Source: Eubacteriales bacterium (GTDB lineage Bacteria; Bacillota; Clostridia; Peptostreptococcales; Anaerovoracaceae). From it: DNA of 5,768 bases. A program made the translations under genes and the position numbers. This document shows positions 1 through 4,960 of this stretch, one piece after another. Each line of letters opens with the position of its first letter. The first letter of the stretch is position 1. Where the stretch lies: assembly GCA_028692535.1 (NCBI GenBank), contig JAQUXD010000106.1:1-5768 (forward strand). Reading direction: 5' to 3'. Below the pieces are notes generated by a model. That model searched no databases. It was not told the origin of the DNA and worked only from the letters and a program-made list of their open reading frames with translations.

Positions 1-38
1 GGAAGGCAGCTGCCTGTTCCCGTAATTTTTATACTCAT
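1..38 (-). CDS. fabH: 3-oxoacyl-ACP synthase III (FabH), N-terminal fragment
   Basis: Only the first 12 codons and part of the 13th are present; the gene runs off the left edge. Reading the minus strand from 38 gives MSIKITGTGSCLP, which matches the conserved opening of FabH (E. coli FabH begins MYTKIIGTGSYLPE). FabH condenses acetyl-CoA (or a branched or short acyl-CoA) with malonyl-ACP to start type II fatty acid synthesis in the cytoplasm. The ATG overlaps the TGA of the upstream MarR/FabT gene as ATGA. A GAAGGA ribosome binding site lies six bases upstream, inside the end of that gene. A FabT-type regulator followed by fabH is the known start of the fab operon in many Firmicutes, so context and peptide agree. 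The catalytic Cys-His-Asn residues lie outside the window. Seen: start, overlap, peptide. Inferred: identity of the whole gene. Confidence 0.8.
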   Translation of the reverse strand, partial: MSIKITGTGSCL

Positions 39-493
39 GGCTTTTCCTTCAACAGTCTTTTTTCAAAAAATCCGTTCATTTTCAACATCGCGGTGTATAA
101 GGCTTCTTTCTCATCCTCCCGCAATCCGGCAGCGATGTTGCTCACCAGTTTTTTATGAAAAAACCGATGTACCCGGTCCATCTGCATCCCTTTATCCGTA
201 AGCCTCACGTAGACTCTGCGGCCGTCGGCCTCGTCCCGTACTTTGGTTACGTAGCCCTTCTTGACCAGCTTATTGATCGCCACCGTCACCGAAGGCAGGG
301 TAATGCGCAAGTCCTCGGCGATGTCGCTGATCGTGCGCCCTTTGTCCTGATCCTCCGCTGCGGACTCCAGAATATGAACTTCGCTGACCGACAGATCATG
401 TCCCGTCCGCTTGATCGATATCTCCTCGATCTTTGTGATGATTTTAAATGTATCCACCAGAATATCGTTGAGCTCTTTGTTGAACGAATCCAT
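35..493 (-). CDS. fabT: MarR-family repressor, FabT-like regulator of fatty acid synthesis
   Basis: This 152-residue protein has the usual MarR size and layout: an N-terminal dimer helix (about 5-28), a winged helix-turn-helix (about 53-98) and C-terminal dimerisation helices. The recognition region is near TLPSVTVAINKLVKKGY (65-81). The wing carries the family signature RDEADGRR (86-93). The pattern of an EE near residue 23, SVSEVH at 35-40 and RVHRFFHKKLV at 107-117 resembles streptococcal FabT, as remembered, more than generic MarR drug regulators. FabT represses fab genes and, in streptococci, uses acyl-ACP as corepressor. The ATG at 493 has GGGAGG five bases upstream. The next gene is fabH with an ATGA overlap, which strongly supports the FabT assignment. 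Self-repression is likely, because a palindromic operator lies in its 5' leader. It could be a functionally diverged MarR protein, but the context argues against that. Confidence 0.85.
   Translation of the reverse strand: MDSFNKELNDILVDTFKIITKIEEISIKRTGHDLSVSEVHILESAAEDQDKGRTISDIAEDLRITLPSVTVAINKLVKKGYVTKVRDEADGRRVYVRLTDKGMQMDRVHRFFHKKLVSNIAAGLREDEKEALYTAMLKMNGFFEKRLLKEKP
45..50 (-). promoter_or_regulatory. Ribosome binding site for fabH
   Basis: The minus strand reads GAAGGA six bases before the ATG at 38, within the last codons of the MarR/FabT gene. With the ATGA overlap it supports the chosen fabH start and suggests translational coupling between repressor and enzyme. Confidence 0.65.
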
Positions 494-524
494 GTATTCC
501 TCCCGTTCCGGGTGATCCGCGATT

Positions 525-549
525 TAATTAGTTTATCTAATTAGTTTAT
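525..549 (-). promoter_or_regulatory. Probable FabT/MarR operator: overlapping palindrome and tandem repeat
   Basis: On the plus strand TAATTAGTTTAT occurs twice, at 525-536 and 538-549, 13 bases apart. The same bases form an inverted repeat, TAATTAG (525-531), five bases, CTAATTA (537-543). The block starts at the predicted transcription start of the fabT-fabH promoter and runs into the 5' leader. Bound repressor there would block transcription. A MarR dimer typically binds a palindrome of about this size. That FabT itself binds here is inferred from position, symmetry and adjacency. Confidence 0.7.
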
Positions 550-555
550 ATAAGC

Positions 556-583
556 ATTATACACCGCCGTCCTTCTCTGTCAA
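556..583 (-). promoter_or_regulatory. Sigma-A promoter of fabT-fabH
   Basis: The minus strand shows TTGACA (578-583) and TATAAT (556-561) separated by 16 bases, both matching consensus exactly. Transcription should begin near 549, giving a leader of roughly 55 bases that contains the operator repeats. The -35 box lies one base beyond the T-run of the preceding terminator, so the two units are packed end to end. Confidence 0.85.
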
Positions 584-584
584 C

Positions 585-616
585 AAAAAAATAGGAGCTA
601 TATTTTGTACAGCTCC
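585..616 (-). terminator. Intrinsic terminator of the polymerase unit, overlapping the stop codon
   Basis: On the minus strand GGAGCTGTA (616-608), loop CAAAA, TATAGCTCC (602-594) form a nine-pair stem with one G-U pair. TA and seven T residues follow, ending at 585. The 87-residue protein's last codons and its TAG stop (600-598) lie inside the hairpin. This is a textbook Rho-independent terminator, and it insulates the fabT promoter immediately downstream. Confidence 0.85.
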
Positions 617-861
617 CACCGGCAGTCCTGAATCAAGTATTTTAGTTGATAGCGGCGTTGAACGCCGCCTACTGCGCTCTGACAATCGTACAGCAGTGTT
701 CGGATCCCTGCAATACGTCGTTCCTCTACCAAAAAGATCCGCTCCACCTGCACCTCCCGATCCGTTCCGTCTTCTTCCCGAAATCGAAATTTATAGGGAA
801 GCGGTCGGCCGGTTCCCTTGAACACGGCCACAGCATCCACCGGCTTTGCCACGATTTTCAT
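598..861 (-). CDS. Conserved small protein coupled to Y-family polymerase, function unknown
   Basis: The product is an 87-residue soluble protein, basic overall, with no signal peptide or membrane segment. I chose the ATG at 861 because it overlaps the polymerase TGA as ATGA and has GGGAGG nine bases upstream. A longer reading in this frame, from 993, lies inside the polymerase gene and lacks support. The sequence alternates short hydrophobic stretches with charged turns (KFRFREEDG at 24-32, EVQVERIFLVEE at 36-47, YQLKYLI at 71-77, ending RWELYKI), which suggests a mainly beta fold. From memory, similar small proteins follow Y-family polymerases in other clostridia, but I cannot name a family; a relation to DUF6504-like proteins of polymerase operons is possible but unverified. 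It shares the SOS promoter, so a role in translesion synthesis (polymerase partner, clamp or DNA binding) is inferred from position only. Confidence 0.8.
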   Translation of the reverse strand: MKIVAKPVDAVAVFKGTGRPLPYKFRFREEDGTDREVQVERIFLVEERRIAGIRTLLYDCQSAVGGVQRRYQLKYLIQDCRWELYKI

Positions 862-2105
862 GGTCCATATCCTCCCATCGTAAGAAATTGCCCCTCGTTG
901 ACGCCGCCCTCCATGGACTTGAGCGTCGTATTGACGAACACGCCCCGCATGATAGCGCCGTCTCCGTATCGCTGCCGGATCCGATCGACCCACATGTCGG
1001 TGGACCGAAGGTCCGAAGCTTTTTCACTGTCGAAAAAGGAGATCTGCTCCTGATCGGTGCGGCTCAGCGATCCCAGACCCACGCCCAGCTGCCGAATCGG
1101 CTCTCCCAGCCAGCATTCCTCCATCAGTGCCGCAGCTGCCCGGTAGATTTCCGACGTTTGGTCTGTATAAAAATACAGCTGACGCTGGTGCTGACGACTG
1201 ATAAAAGCATCGGTCCGAAGCCACACAGACACCAGGGAAGCCCGGGCGCCCAAAGCTCTGAGCCGAGCTCCGGCACGCTCGCACAAGCTTAAAAGATAAG
1301 CCAGAAGTTCCCGGCGATCCGTCACATCGTAAAAGACAGTCATGCTGTTTCCGATGCCCTTTTGCACGATCCGGTCGTTGGGCACCACCGGTGAGGGATC
1401 GATGCCATTGGCATACTGTCCGATTCGCTCTCCGTGGCTTTTGAACATGACCCGAAGCTGATGCCGGTCCATAGCCGCAAGTTCGCCGATGGTCCGGATG
1501 TTGATCCTCGCCAGGCGGGCCGCAGTGGCCCGCCCCACCATAAAAAGCTCTGCAACCGGCAAGGGCCACATTTTCGATTCGATCTCTTCCGGAAACAGCG
1601 TATGGATTCGATCGGGCTTTTCCAGCTCCGAAGCCATTTTCGCCAACAGCTTATTGCAGGAGATTCCGATATTTACCGTAAAACCCAGTTCCCGGCGCAT
1701 TCGTTCCCGGATACGCTCCGCCAGGGACAAAGGATCTCCGAAACGATGCGCAGAAGCGGTATAATCCACAAAGCATTCGTCGATGCTGTAACGCTGGATC
1801 AGCGGGCTGTACTGCCTCAATATTCCGTACATGGCGTCGCTGCAATTCATGTACAGATCGTAGTCCGGCGGAACCACCAGGAGCTTCGGGTATTTCTGCC
1901 GGGCTTCGAAAAGGCTTTCTCCTGTTTTTATTCCGACTTTTTTTGCAGGGATCGATTTGGCCAGCACGATGCCGTGACGGCTGGCCTGACTTCCACCCAC
2001 CACGGAGGGCACCGTGCGCAAATCAAGTGTGCCGCCCCGCTCCAACAGGGCGGCGGCGCTCCAGCTTAAATAGGCCGAATTGGCGTCGATGTGGAAAATG
2101 ATCAT
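858..2105 (-). CDS. dinB: Y-family translesion DNA polymerase (DinB/Pol IV-like)
   Basis: This 415-residue enzyme would copy damaged DNA with low fidelity during the SOS response. Catalytic acidic residues are visible: Asp7 in HIDANSAY and Asp109-Glu110 in YSIDECFVDYT. Tyr12 occupies the steric-gate position that excludes ribonucleotides. The finger region SIPAKKVGIKTGESLFEARQ (51-70), a helix-hairpin-helix thumb segment (about 187-210) and a little-finger domain (about 245-350) follow in order. QISFF (354-358) after the little finger fits the beta-clamp binding motif. The ATG at 2105 has GGAGGG six bases upstream. Length and opening fit the clostridial DinB/UmuC-like group; assignment to Pol IV rather than a UvrX/YqjW-type or UmuC-like branch is uncertain. 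An SOS box sits in its promoter. Its TGA overlaps the next gene's ATG, so the two should be made together. All expected key residues are present. Confidence 0.95.
   Translation of the reverse strand: MIIFHIDANSAYLSWSAAALLERGGTLDLRTVPSVVGGSQASRHGIVLAKSIPAKKVGIKTGESLFEARQKYPKLLVVPPDYDLYMNCSDAMYGILRQYSPLIQRYSIDECFVDYTASAHRFGDPLSLAERIRERMRRELGFTVNIGISCNKLLAKMASELEKPDRIHTLFPEEIESKMWPLPVAELFMVGRATAARLARINIRTIGELAAMDRHQLRVMFKSHGERIGQYANGIDPSPVVPNDRIVQKGIGNSMTVFYDVTDRRELLAYLLSLCERAGARLRALGARASLVSVWLRTDAFISRQHQRQLYFYTDQTSEIYRAAAALMEECWLGEPIRQLGVGLGSLSRTDQEQISFFDSEKASDLRSTDMWVDRIRQRYGDGAIMRGVFVNTTLKSMEGGVNEGQFLTMGGYGP
871..876 (-). promoter_or_regulatory. Ribosome binding site deciding the start of the 87-residue protein
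   Basis: The minus strand reads GGGAGG nine bases before the ATG at 861. It lies inside the 3' end of the polymerase gene. It is the only strong Shine-Dalgarno match near a usable start in this frame, so it favours the short form of the protein. Confidence 0.7.
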
Positions 2106-2128
2106 TTGATTCCCTCCGCTGCAGCCTC

Positions 2129-2157
2129 ATTATAGCGAACATATGTTCTTTTTTCAA
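2129..2157 (-). promoter_or_regulatory. Sigma-A promoter of the SOS polymerase unit
   Basis: The minus strand has TTGAAA (2152-2157), a 17-base spacer and TATAAT (2129-2134). The predicted transcript starts near 2122, leaving a leader of about 17 bases that contains the ribosome binding site at 2112-2117. Because the spacer holds the SOS box, bound LexA would exclude RNA polymerase. Confidence 0.85.
2136..2149 (-). promoter_or_regulatory. SOS box (LexA/DinR operator)
   Basis: The plus strand reads CGAACATATGTTCT. It contains the perfect 12-base palindrome GAACATATGTTC (2137-2148) and matches the Gram-positive consensus CGAACRNRYGTTYC at 13 of 14 positions. It lies entirely between the -35 and -10 boxes of the polymerase promoter. 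Damage-induced LexA cleavage would therefore derepress the polymerase and the small downstream gene. Binding is inferred from sequence; no lexA gene is in the window. Confidence 0.92.
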
Positions 2158-2166
2158 GCAGAAAAT

Positions 2167-2190
2167 AAGCGCTTGTCGTAAAAAGCGCTT
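2167..2190 (-). terminator. Hairpin terminator after the MFS gene
   Basis: Two copies of AAGCGCTT (2167-2174 and 2183-2190) flank an eight-base loop, giving a perfect eight-pair stem five bases after the MFS stop. On the minus strand it is followed by ATTTTC, a short T-run; on the plus strand by TCTTTTATTTTTC. It probably ends the four-gene transcript and may also work in the other direction. It lies just upstream of the SOS promoter. Confidence 0.7.
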
Positions 2191-2194
2191 TCTT

Positions 2195-3421
2195 TTATTT
2201 TTCACCTTTTTGAAAAGGTTTCCCCGCTTCAAAGAGTACTGCGTCGAAAAGCATCAGCACCGATTGAATGCCCAAAAGGGCCCCCGTGGCGATCAACAGC
2301 CGCTCGATGGGGATCCGATCGGCCAGAGGTCCGAAAATCAGCATGGCAAGGGGCATCAGCGAACTGGAAAGCATTCCCAAAACGCCGAAAACTCTACCCA
2401 TATAGTCTCCGTCCACTTTTTCCTGCAGCAATACGGTAAAGGGAGTCTGAAACATCAGCATGGCCAGCCCGAGAATGCCCATCAGCACAGAATACACTAC
2501 AAATGACATCGGCCAGCCCAGGGCAAAGGTACAGCCGGCGGTCACCAGGCTAGACACGGCGATGGTGTGCAGGCGATTGGAAAATCCTCCCCACGCAGCG
2601 ATGAAAAGCCCTCCGGCCATCATACCCAGGGAAAAGGTGACTTCGATCACCGTCAGCCGCCACACATCGGGACCAAAGCTGCGCGCCACCTGCAACGGTG
2701 TCAGAAAAGCCAGGGGCGCGATCAGGATAAAGTAGACGGCACAGTGGATAAAGCTCCGCTTGACGAAGCCGTTGCCGCCGATATAGCGAAATCCCTCCTG
2801 AAGATCCTTCCAATAACTGGTCTGTTCCAGGTGGAAAGCTTTGGCATGGGCCGGCACTCTCAGGAAAAGCAGAAGAATAACGATAGCAATGCCCGCCGTT
2901 CCCACATCGATCAAAAAAATCTTGTCCAGGGTAACGAGACTCATCAACGCGCCGCTGGCCACCGGGGAGGACAGCGTGATCAGAGACTGGATGCTCCCGT
3001 TGATTCCGTTGACGCGAAGCAATTGATCCGCCGGAACGATCTGAGGCAAAAAAGCATTGACGGCAGGCGTCTGCACGCCGGTGCCAAAGGATCGGATCCC
3101 CATGGCCAGGAACAGAAGCCAGAAGGATTCATGCCCGCCCAGAAGCAGCAGCGCAATGATCAGTGTGACCAAAGCGATGAGAGCGTCGGCAGCCACGATC
3201 AATTTTTTTCGGTCATACCGATCCGCCCATATGCCGGCAAAAGGCGAAACGAAGAACGCAGGTAAAAACCCGCAAACGATAGACAGGGTCATCATAACGC
3301 CCGACTGCGTTTCCAAGGTAATATGCCACAGAATGGCATACTGCACCAGCGTAGAGCCGAAAAGAGAGACGGTCTGACTGGTCAGGAATAATATCGTTTG
3401 CTTTTTCCACGCGTCGGTCAA
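2195..3421 (-). CDS. MFS multidrug/macrolide-type efflux transporter
   Basis: This 408-residue inner-membrane protein has about 12 hydrophobic helices: roughly 8-36, 42-66, 75-96, 99-118, 145-165, 168-190, 222-246, 258-280, 285-303, 306-328, 345-367 and 373-394. MFS motif A is clear in GIWADRYDRKK (63-73) between helices 2 and 3. LLQEKVDGDYMGRVFGV (331-347) resembles the matching loop in the Firmicute DHA3/MefA-like drug exporters. It probably exports a small molecule by proton antiport; the substrate cannot be read from sequence. The start is a TTG at 3421, with GGAG ten bases upstream. No ATG or GTG is available in frame between it and the rsgA stop 27 bases away, and the next residues (TDAWKKQTILFLTSQ) fit the family's usual N-terminus. 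Weak initiation suggests low or coupled expression. It is last in the set with phosphatase, VOC protein and RsgA, and shows no obvious functional link to them. Confidence 0.9.
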   Translation of the reverse strand: MTDAWKKQTILFLTSQTVSLFGSTLVQYAILWHITLETQSGVMMTLSIVCGFLPAFFVSPFAGIWADRYDRKKLIVAADALIALVTLIIALLLLGGHESFWLLFLAMGIRSFGTGVQTPAVNAFLPQIVPADQLLRVNGINGSIQSLITLSSPVASGALMSLVTLDKIFLIDVGTAGIAIVILLLFLRVPAHAKAFHLEQTSYWKDLQEGFRYIGGNGFVKRSFIHCAVYFILIAPLAFLTPLQVARSFGPDVWRLTVIEVTFSLGMMAGGLFIAAWGGFSNRLHTIAVSSLVTAGCTFALGWPMSFVVYSVLMGILGLAMLMFQTPFTVLLQEKVDGDYMGRVFGVLGMLSSSLMPLAMLIFGPLADRIPIERLLIATGALLGIQSVLMLFDAVLFEAGKPFQKGEK

Positions 3422-3431
3422 ATGCTGTCTG

Positions 3432-3435
3432 CTCC
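3432..3435 (-). promoter_or_regulatory. Weak ribosome binding site for the TTG-start MFS gene
   Basis: GGAG on the minus strand lies ten bases before the TTG at 3421, slightly farther than usual. An ATG at 3440 in another frame overlaps the region but opens only a 75-codon reading frame unlike any transporter start, so TTG is preferred. Confidence 0.5.
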
Positions 3436-3448
3436 GCCATCGCTCCGG

Positions 3449-4528
3449 TCAGGACCGGTTCTTGCTCTTGACAAAATCTCTTGCGTTCTTGATGCCGCCG
3501 AATTCGGCGAACATCCGGCTGATCTTTTCATTTTCGATCTGCCTGGAATTCAAACCCTGGTAAACGGCTTCCTGCTGCAGTTTCTTGTAATTCTGCAGCC
3601 TTTCTTCCGAAAGAGTCCCTTCGCTGATGGCCCGGCGGACCCGGCAGCCCGGCTCCTCTTCGTGCCGGCAGTCGTTGAACCTGCATTCCAGTGCCAGTTC
3701 TTCGATATCGGCAAAGGTCGTGGACAGGTCTGCGCTTTCCACACCGATCTCCCGCATGCCCGGGGTGTCGATCAAAGCGCCGCCGGAAGGAAGCATTACC
3801 AGTTCCCGCCTTGTGGTGGAATGACGGCCTTTCCCGTCCTTGTCCACCGGCAGTGTCTCCAGTCGTTCCTGGCCCAGAAGCCGGTTGATCAGCGTGGATT
3901 TTCCCACACCGGAGGATCCGATAAAGGCCACGGTTTTGCCCGGGCCGATCCATTGCAGGATCTCCTCACAGCCTTGTCCGGATATCCCGGAGGACACAAC
4001 GACGTCCACTCCGATGGCCACGTGTTCTGCGGCGGTCAACTGTGCGCCGGTGTCCTGATGCAAGTCCGATTTGGTCAAGATCACCACAGGCACCGCGCCG
4101 CTGTCCCAGGAAATGGCCAAATAGCGCTCCAACCGCTTCAGATTGAAATCCCGGGTCAGCGCCATACAGATGAAAACGGTGTCGATATTGACCGCTACGA
4201 TCTGCGCTTCTTCGGTCTTTCCTGCCGCCTTCCGGATAAAAGCGCTTTTCCGGGGCAGGATCTGATGGATCGTTCCGTATCCGTCCCGGTCATCCGACTT
4301 ATCCACCATTACAAAATCCCCGACTGCGGGAAAGTCCGAAGGCGCCGCGGAAAGATGCCGCAGTTTCCCCGAGACCTGAGCAGTCAGTTCTCCTTGCCCT
4401 GTGATCACCCGATACAGACTCCTGTGCTGAAGGATCACCCGTCCCGGAATGAGCTCCGGAAATGCGGTGGCCGCTTCAAGATATCGATCGGTCCATCCCC
4501 AGTTTGCATATTCATTCAATTCGCTCAT
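3449..4528 (-). CDS. rsgA: Ribosome small-subunit-dependent GTPase A (RsgA/YjeQ)
   Basis: This 359-residue GTPase acts in late 30S subunit maturation, binding near the decoding centre and leaving when it hydrolyses GTP. The circularly permuted motif order typical of the family is visible: G4 TKSD (152-155), G5 around SSG (179-181), G1 GSSGVGKST (204-212), G2 with the catalytic-type histidine in GRHSTT (234-239), and G3 DTPG (254-257). An OB-fold domain precedes it (about 30-100). A C-terminal zinc site follows, with Cys282, Cys287, His289 and Cys295. The length matches E. coli RsgA (about 350) and exceeds B. subtilis YloQ/RsgA (about 298). The ATG at 4528 has GGGAGA seven bases upstream. It lies 26 bases after the VOC gene. 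The neighbourhood is not the usual prpC-prkC-rsgA-rpe cluster, so this may be a second copy in the genome; that is inference. No defect is visible. Confidence 0.95.
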   Translation of the reverse strand: MSELNEYANWGWTDRYLEAATAFPELIPGRVILQHRSLYRVITGQGELTAQVSGKLRHLSAAPSDFPAVGDFVMVDKSDDRDGYGTIHQILPRKSAFIRKAAGKTEEAQIVAVNIDTVFICMALTRDFNLKRLERYLAISWDSGAVPVVILTKSDLHQDTGAQLTAAEHVAIGVDVVVSSGISGQGCEEILQWIGPGKTVAFIGSSGVGKSTLINRLLGQERLETLPVDKDGKGRHSTTRRELVMLPSGGALIDTPGMREIGVESADLSTTFADIEELALECRFNDCRHEEEPGCRVRRAISEGTLSEERLQNYKKLQQEAVYQGLNSRQIENEKISRMFAEFGGIKNARDFVKSKNRS

Positions 4529-4554
4529 CTATCGTTCTCCCTTGCGGGCTGGCT

Positions 4555-4914
4555 TCACTCCTCAAAAAACTGAAGTTTCAATCCGTTGGGATCCTGAATG
4601 TAAAAATATTTTGAACCGCCGCCTGTCGTAAAGGGACCGCTGTGGATCGCAATGCCTTTCCCTTTGACGAAATCCATCATATCTTCCACGGAATCCACGG
4701 CAAAACCCCAGGAAATGTCCGGCCCCACCTGAATATCTTTCTTGCTTTTATTGCAAATGAGTTCCAGTTTCGTTTCTCCTTCGCCCAGGAAGGCGATCTC
4801 GATTTCCGGACCGGCCGGGAAGCGGCTGCTCACCTGCCATCCGATCACTTCTTCGTAGAAGTGAATGGACGCATCCAAATCTCTCACCATTAAAGTGCTC
4901 CATACAAATTTCAT
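4555..4914 (-). CDS. VOC-superfamily (glyoxalase/bleomycin-resistance fold) protein
   Basis: This 119-residue cytoplasmic protein has the paired beta-alpha-beta-beta-beta modules of the vicinal oxygen chelate fold. TLMVRDLDASIHFYEEVIGW (7-26) opens module one, FAVDSVEDMMDFVKGKGI (71-88) module two, and DPNGLKLQFFEE (108-119) ends it. I chose the ATG at 4914 because AGAGGAG lies eight bases upstream and the family opening follows at once; a reading from 5022 would run back into the phosphatase gene. Of four usual metal-ligand positions only Glu51 is kept. By my alignment the others are Trp5, Ser68 and Gln115 in place of His, His and Glu. It may therefore lack canonical metal chemistry and act as a binding protein, or use different ligands. 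The substrate is unknown. It sits 46 bases after the phosphatase and 26 before rsgA. Confidence 0.88.
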   Translation of the reverse strand: MKFVWSTLMVRDLDASIHFYEEVIGWQVSSRFPAGPEIEIAFLGEGETKLELICNKSKKDIQVGPDISWGFAVDSVEDMMDFVKGKGIAIHSGPFTTGGGSKYFYIQDPNGLKLQFFEE

Positions 4915-4922
4915 AAACCATG

Positions 4923-4929
4923 CTCCTCT
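4923..4929 (-). promoter_or_regulatory. Ribosome binding site deciding the VOC gene start
   Basis: The minus strand reads AGAGGAG eight bases before the ATG at 4914, in the short gap after the phosphatase stop. It favours the 119-residue form over any longer reading that overlaps the upstream gene. Confidence 0.7.
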
Positions 4930-4960
4930 CCAACTGCATAACGACGATTGGCTTTCTTCA

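Noticed and set aside
862..993. Upstream extension of the 87-residue protein to 131 residues
   Set aside because: The extra part lies wholly inside the polymerase gene, is Arg/Gly-rich and reads like an off-frame translation. The internal ATG has GGGAGG and the ATGA overlap.
1024..2069. Several overlapping open frames on both strands across the polymerase gene
   Set aside because: The polymerase has intact catalytic, hairpin and clamp motifs over the whole stretch; the others have no domain, ribosome site or promoter.
3213..3440. 75-codon minus-strand frame starting at an ATG just before the MFS gene
   Set aside because: It overlaps the transporter in another frame, its GGAG is too close to the ATG, and its product does not resemble a leader or toxin. 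It is a shadow of the MFS gene.
4238..4249. AAAAGCGCTTTT palindrome resembling the terminator arms
   Set aside because: It lies inside the rsgA coding region, encoding ordinary Lys-Ser-Ala-Phe residues, with no second arm or T-run. Likely chance.
3398..4573. Long open frame of 391 codons on the plus strand opposite rsgA
   Set aside because: It mirrors rsgA, which has every family motif. The plus-strand product is rich in Pro, Arg, His and Gln with no recognisable domain, and no ribosome site or promoter precedes it. It is a by-product of codon use.
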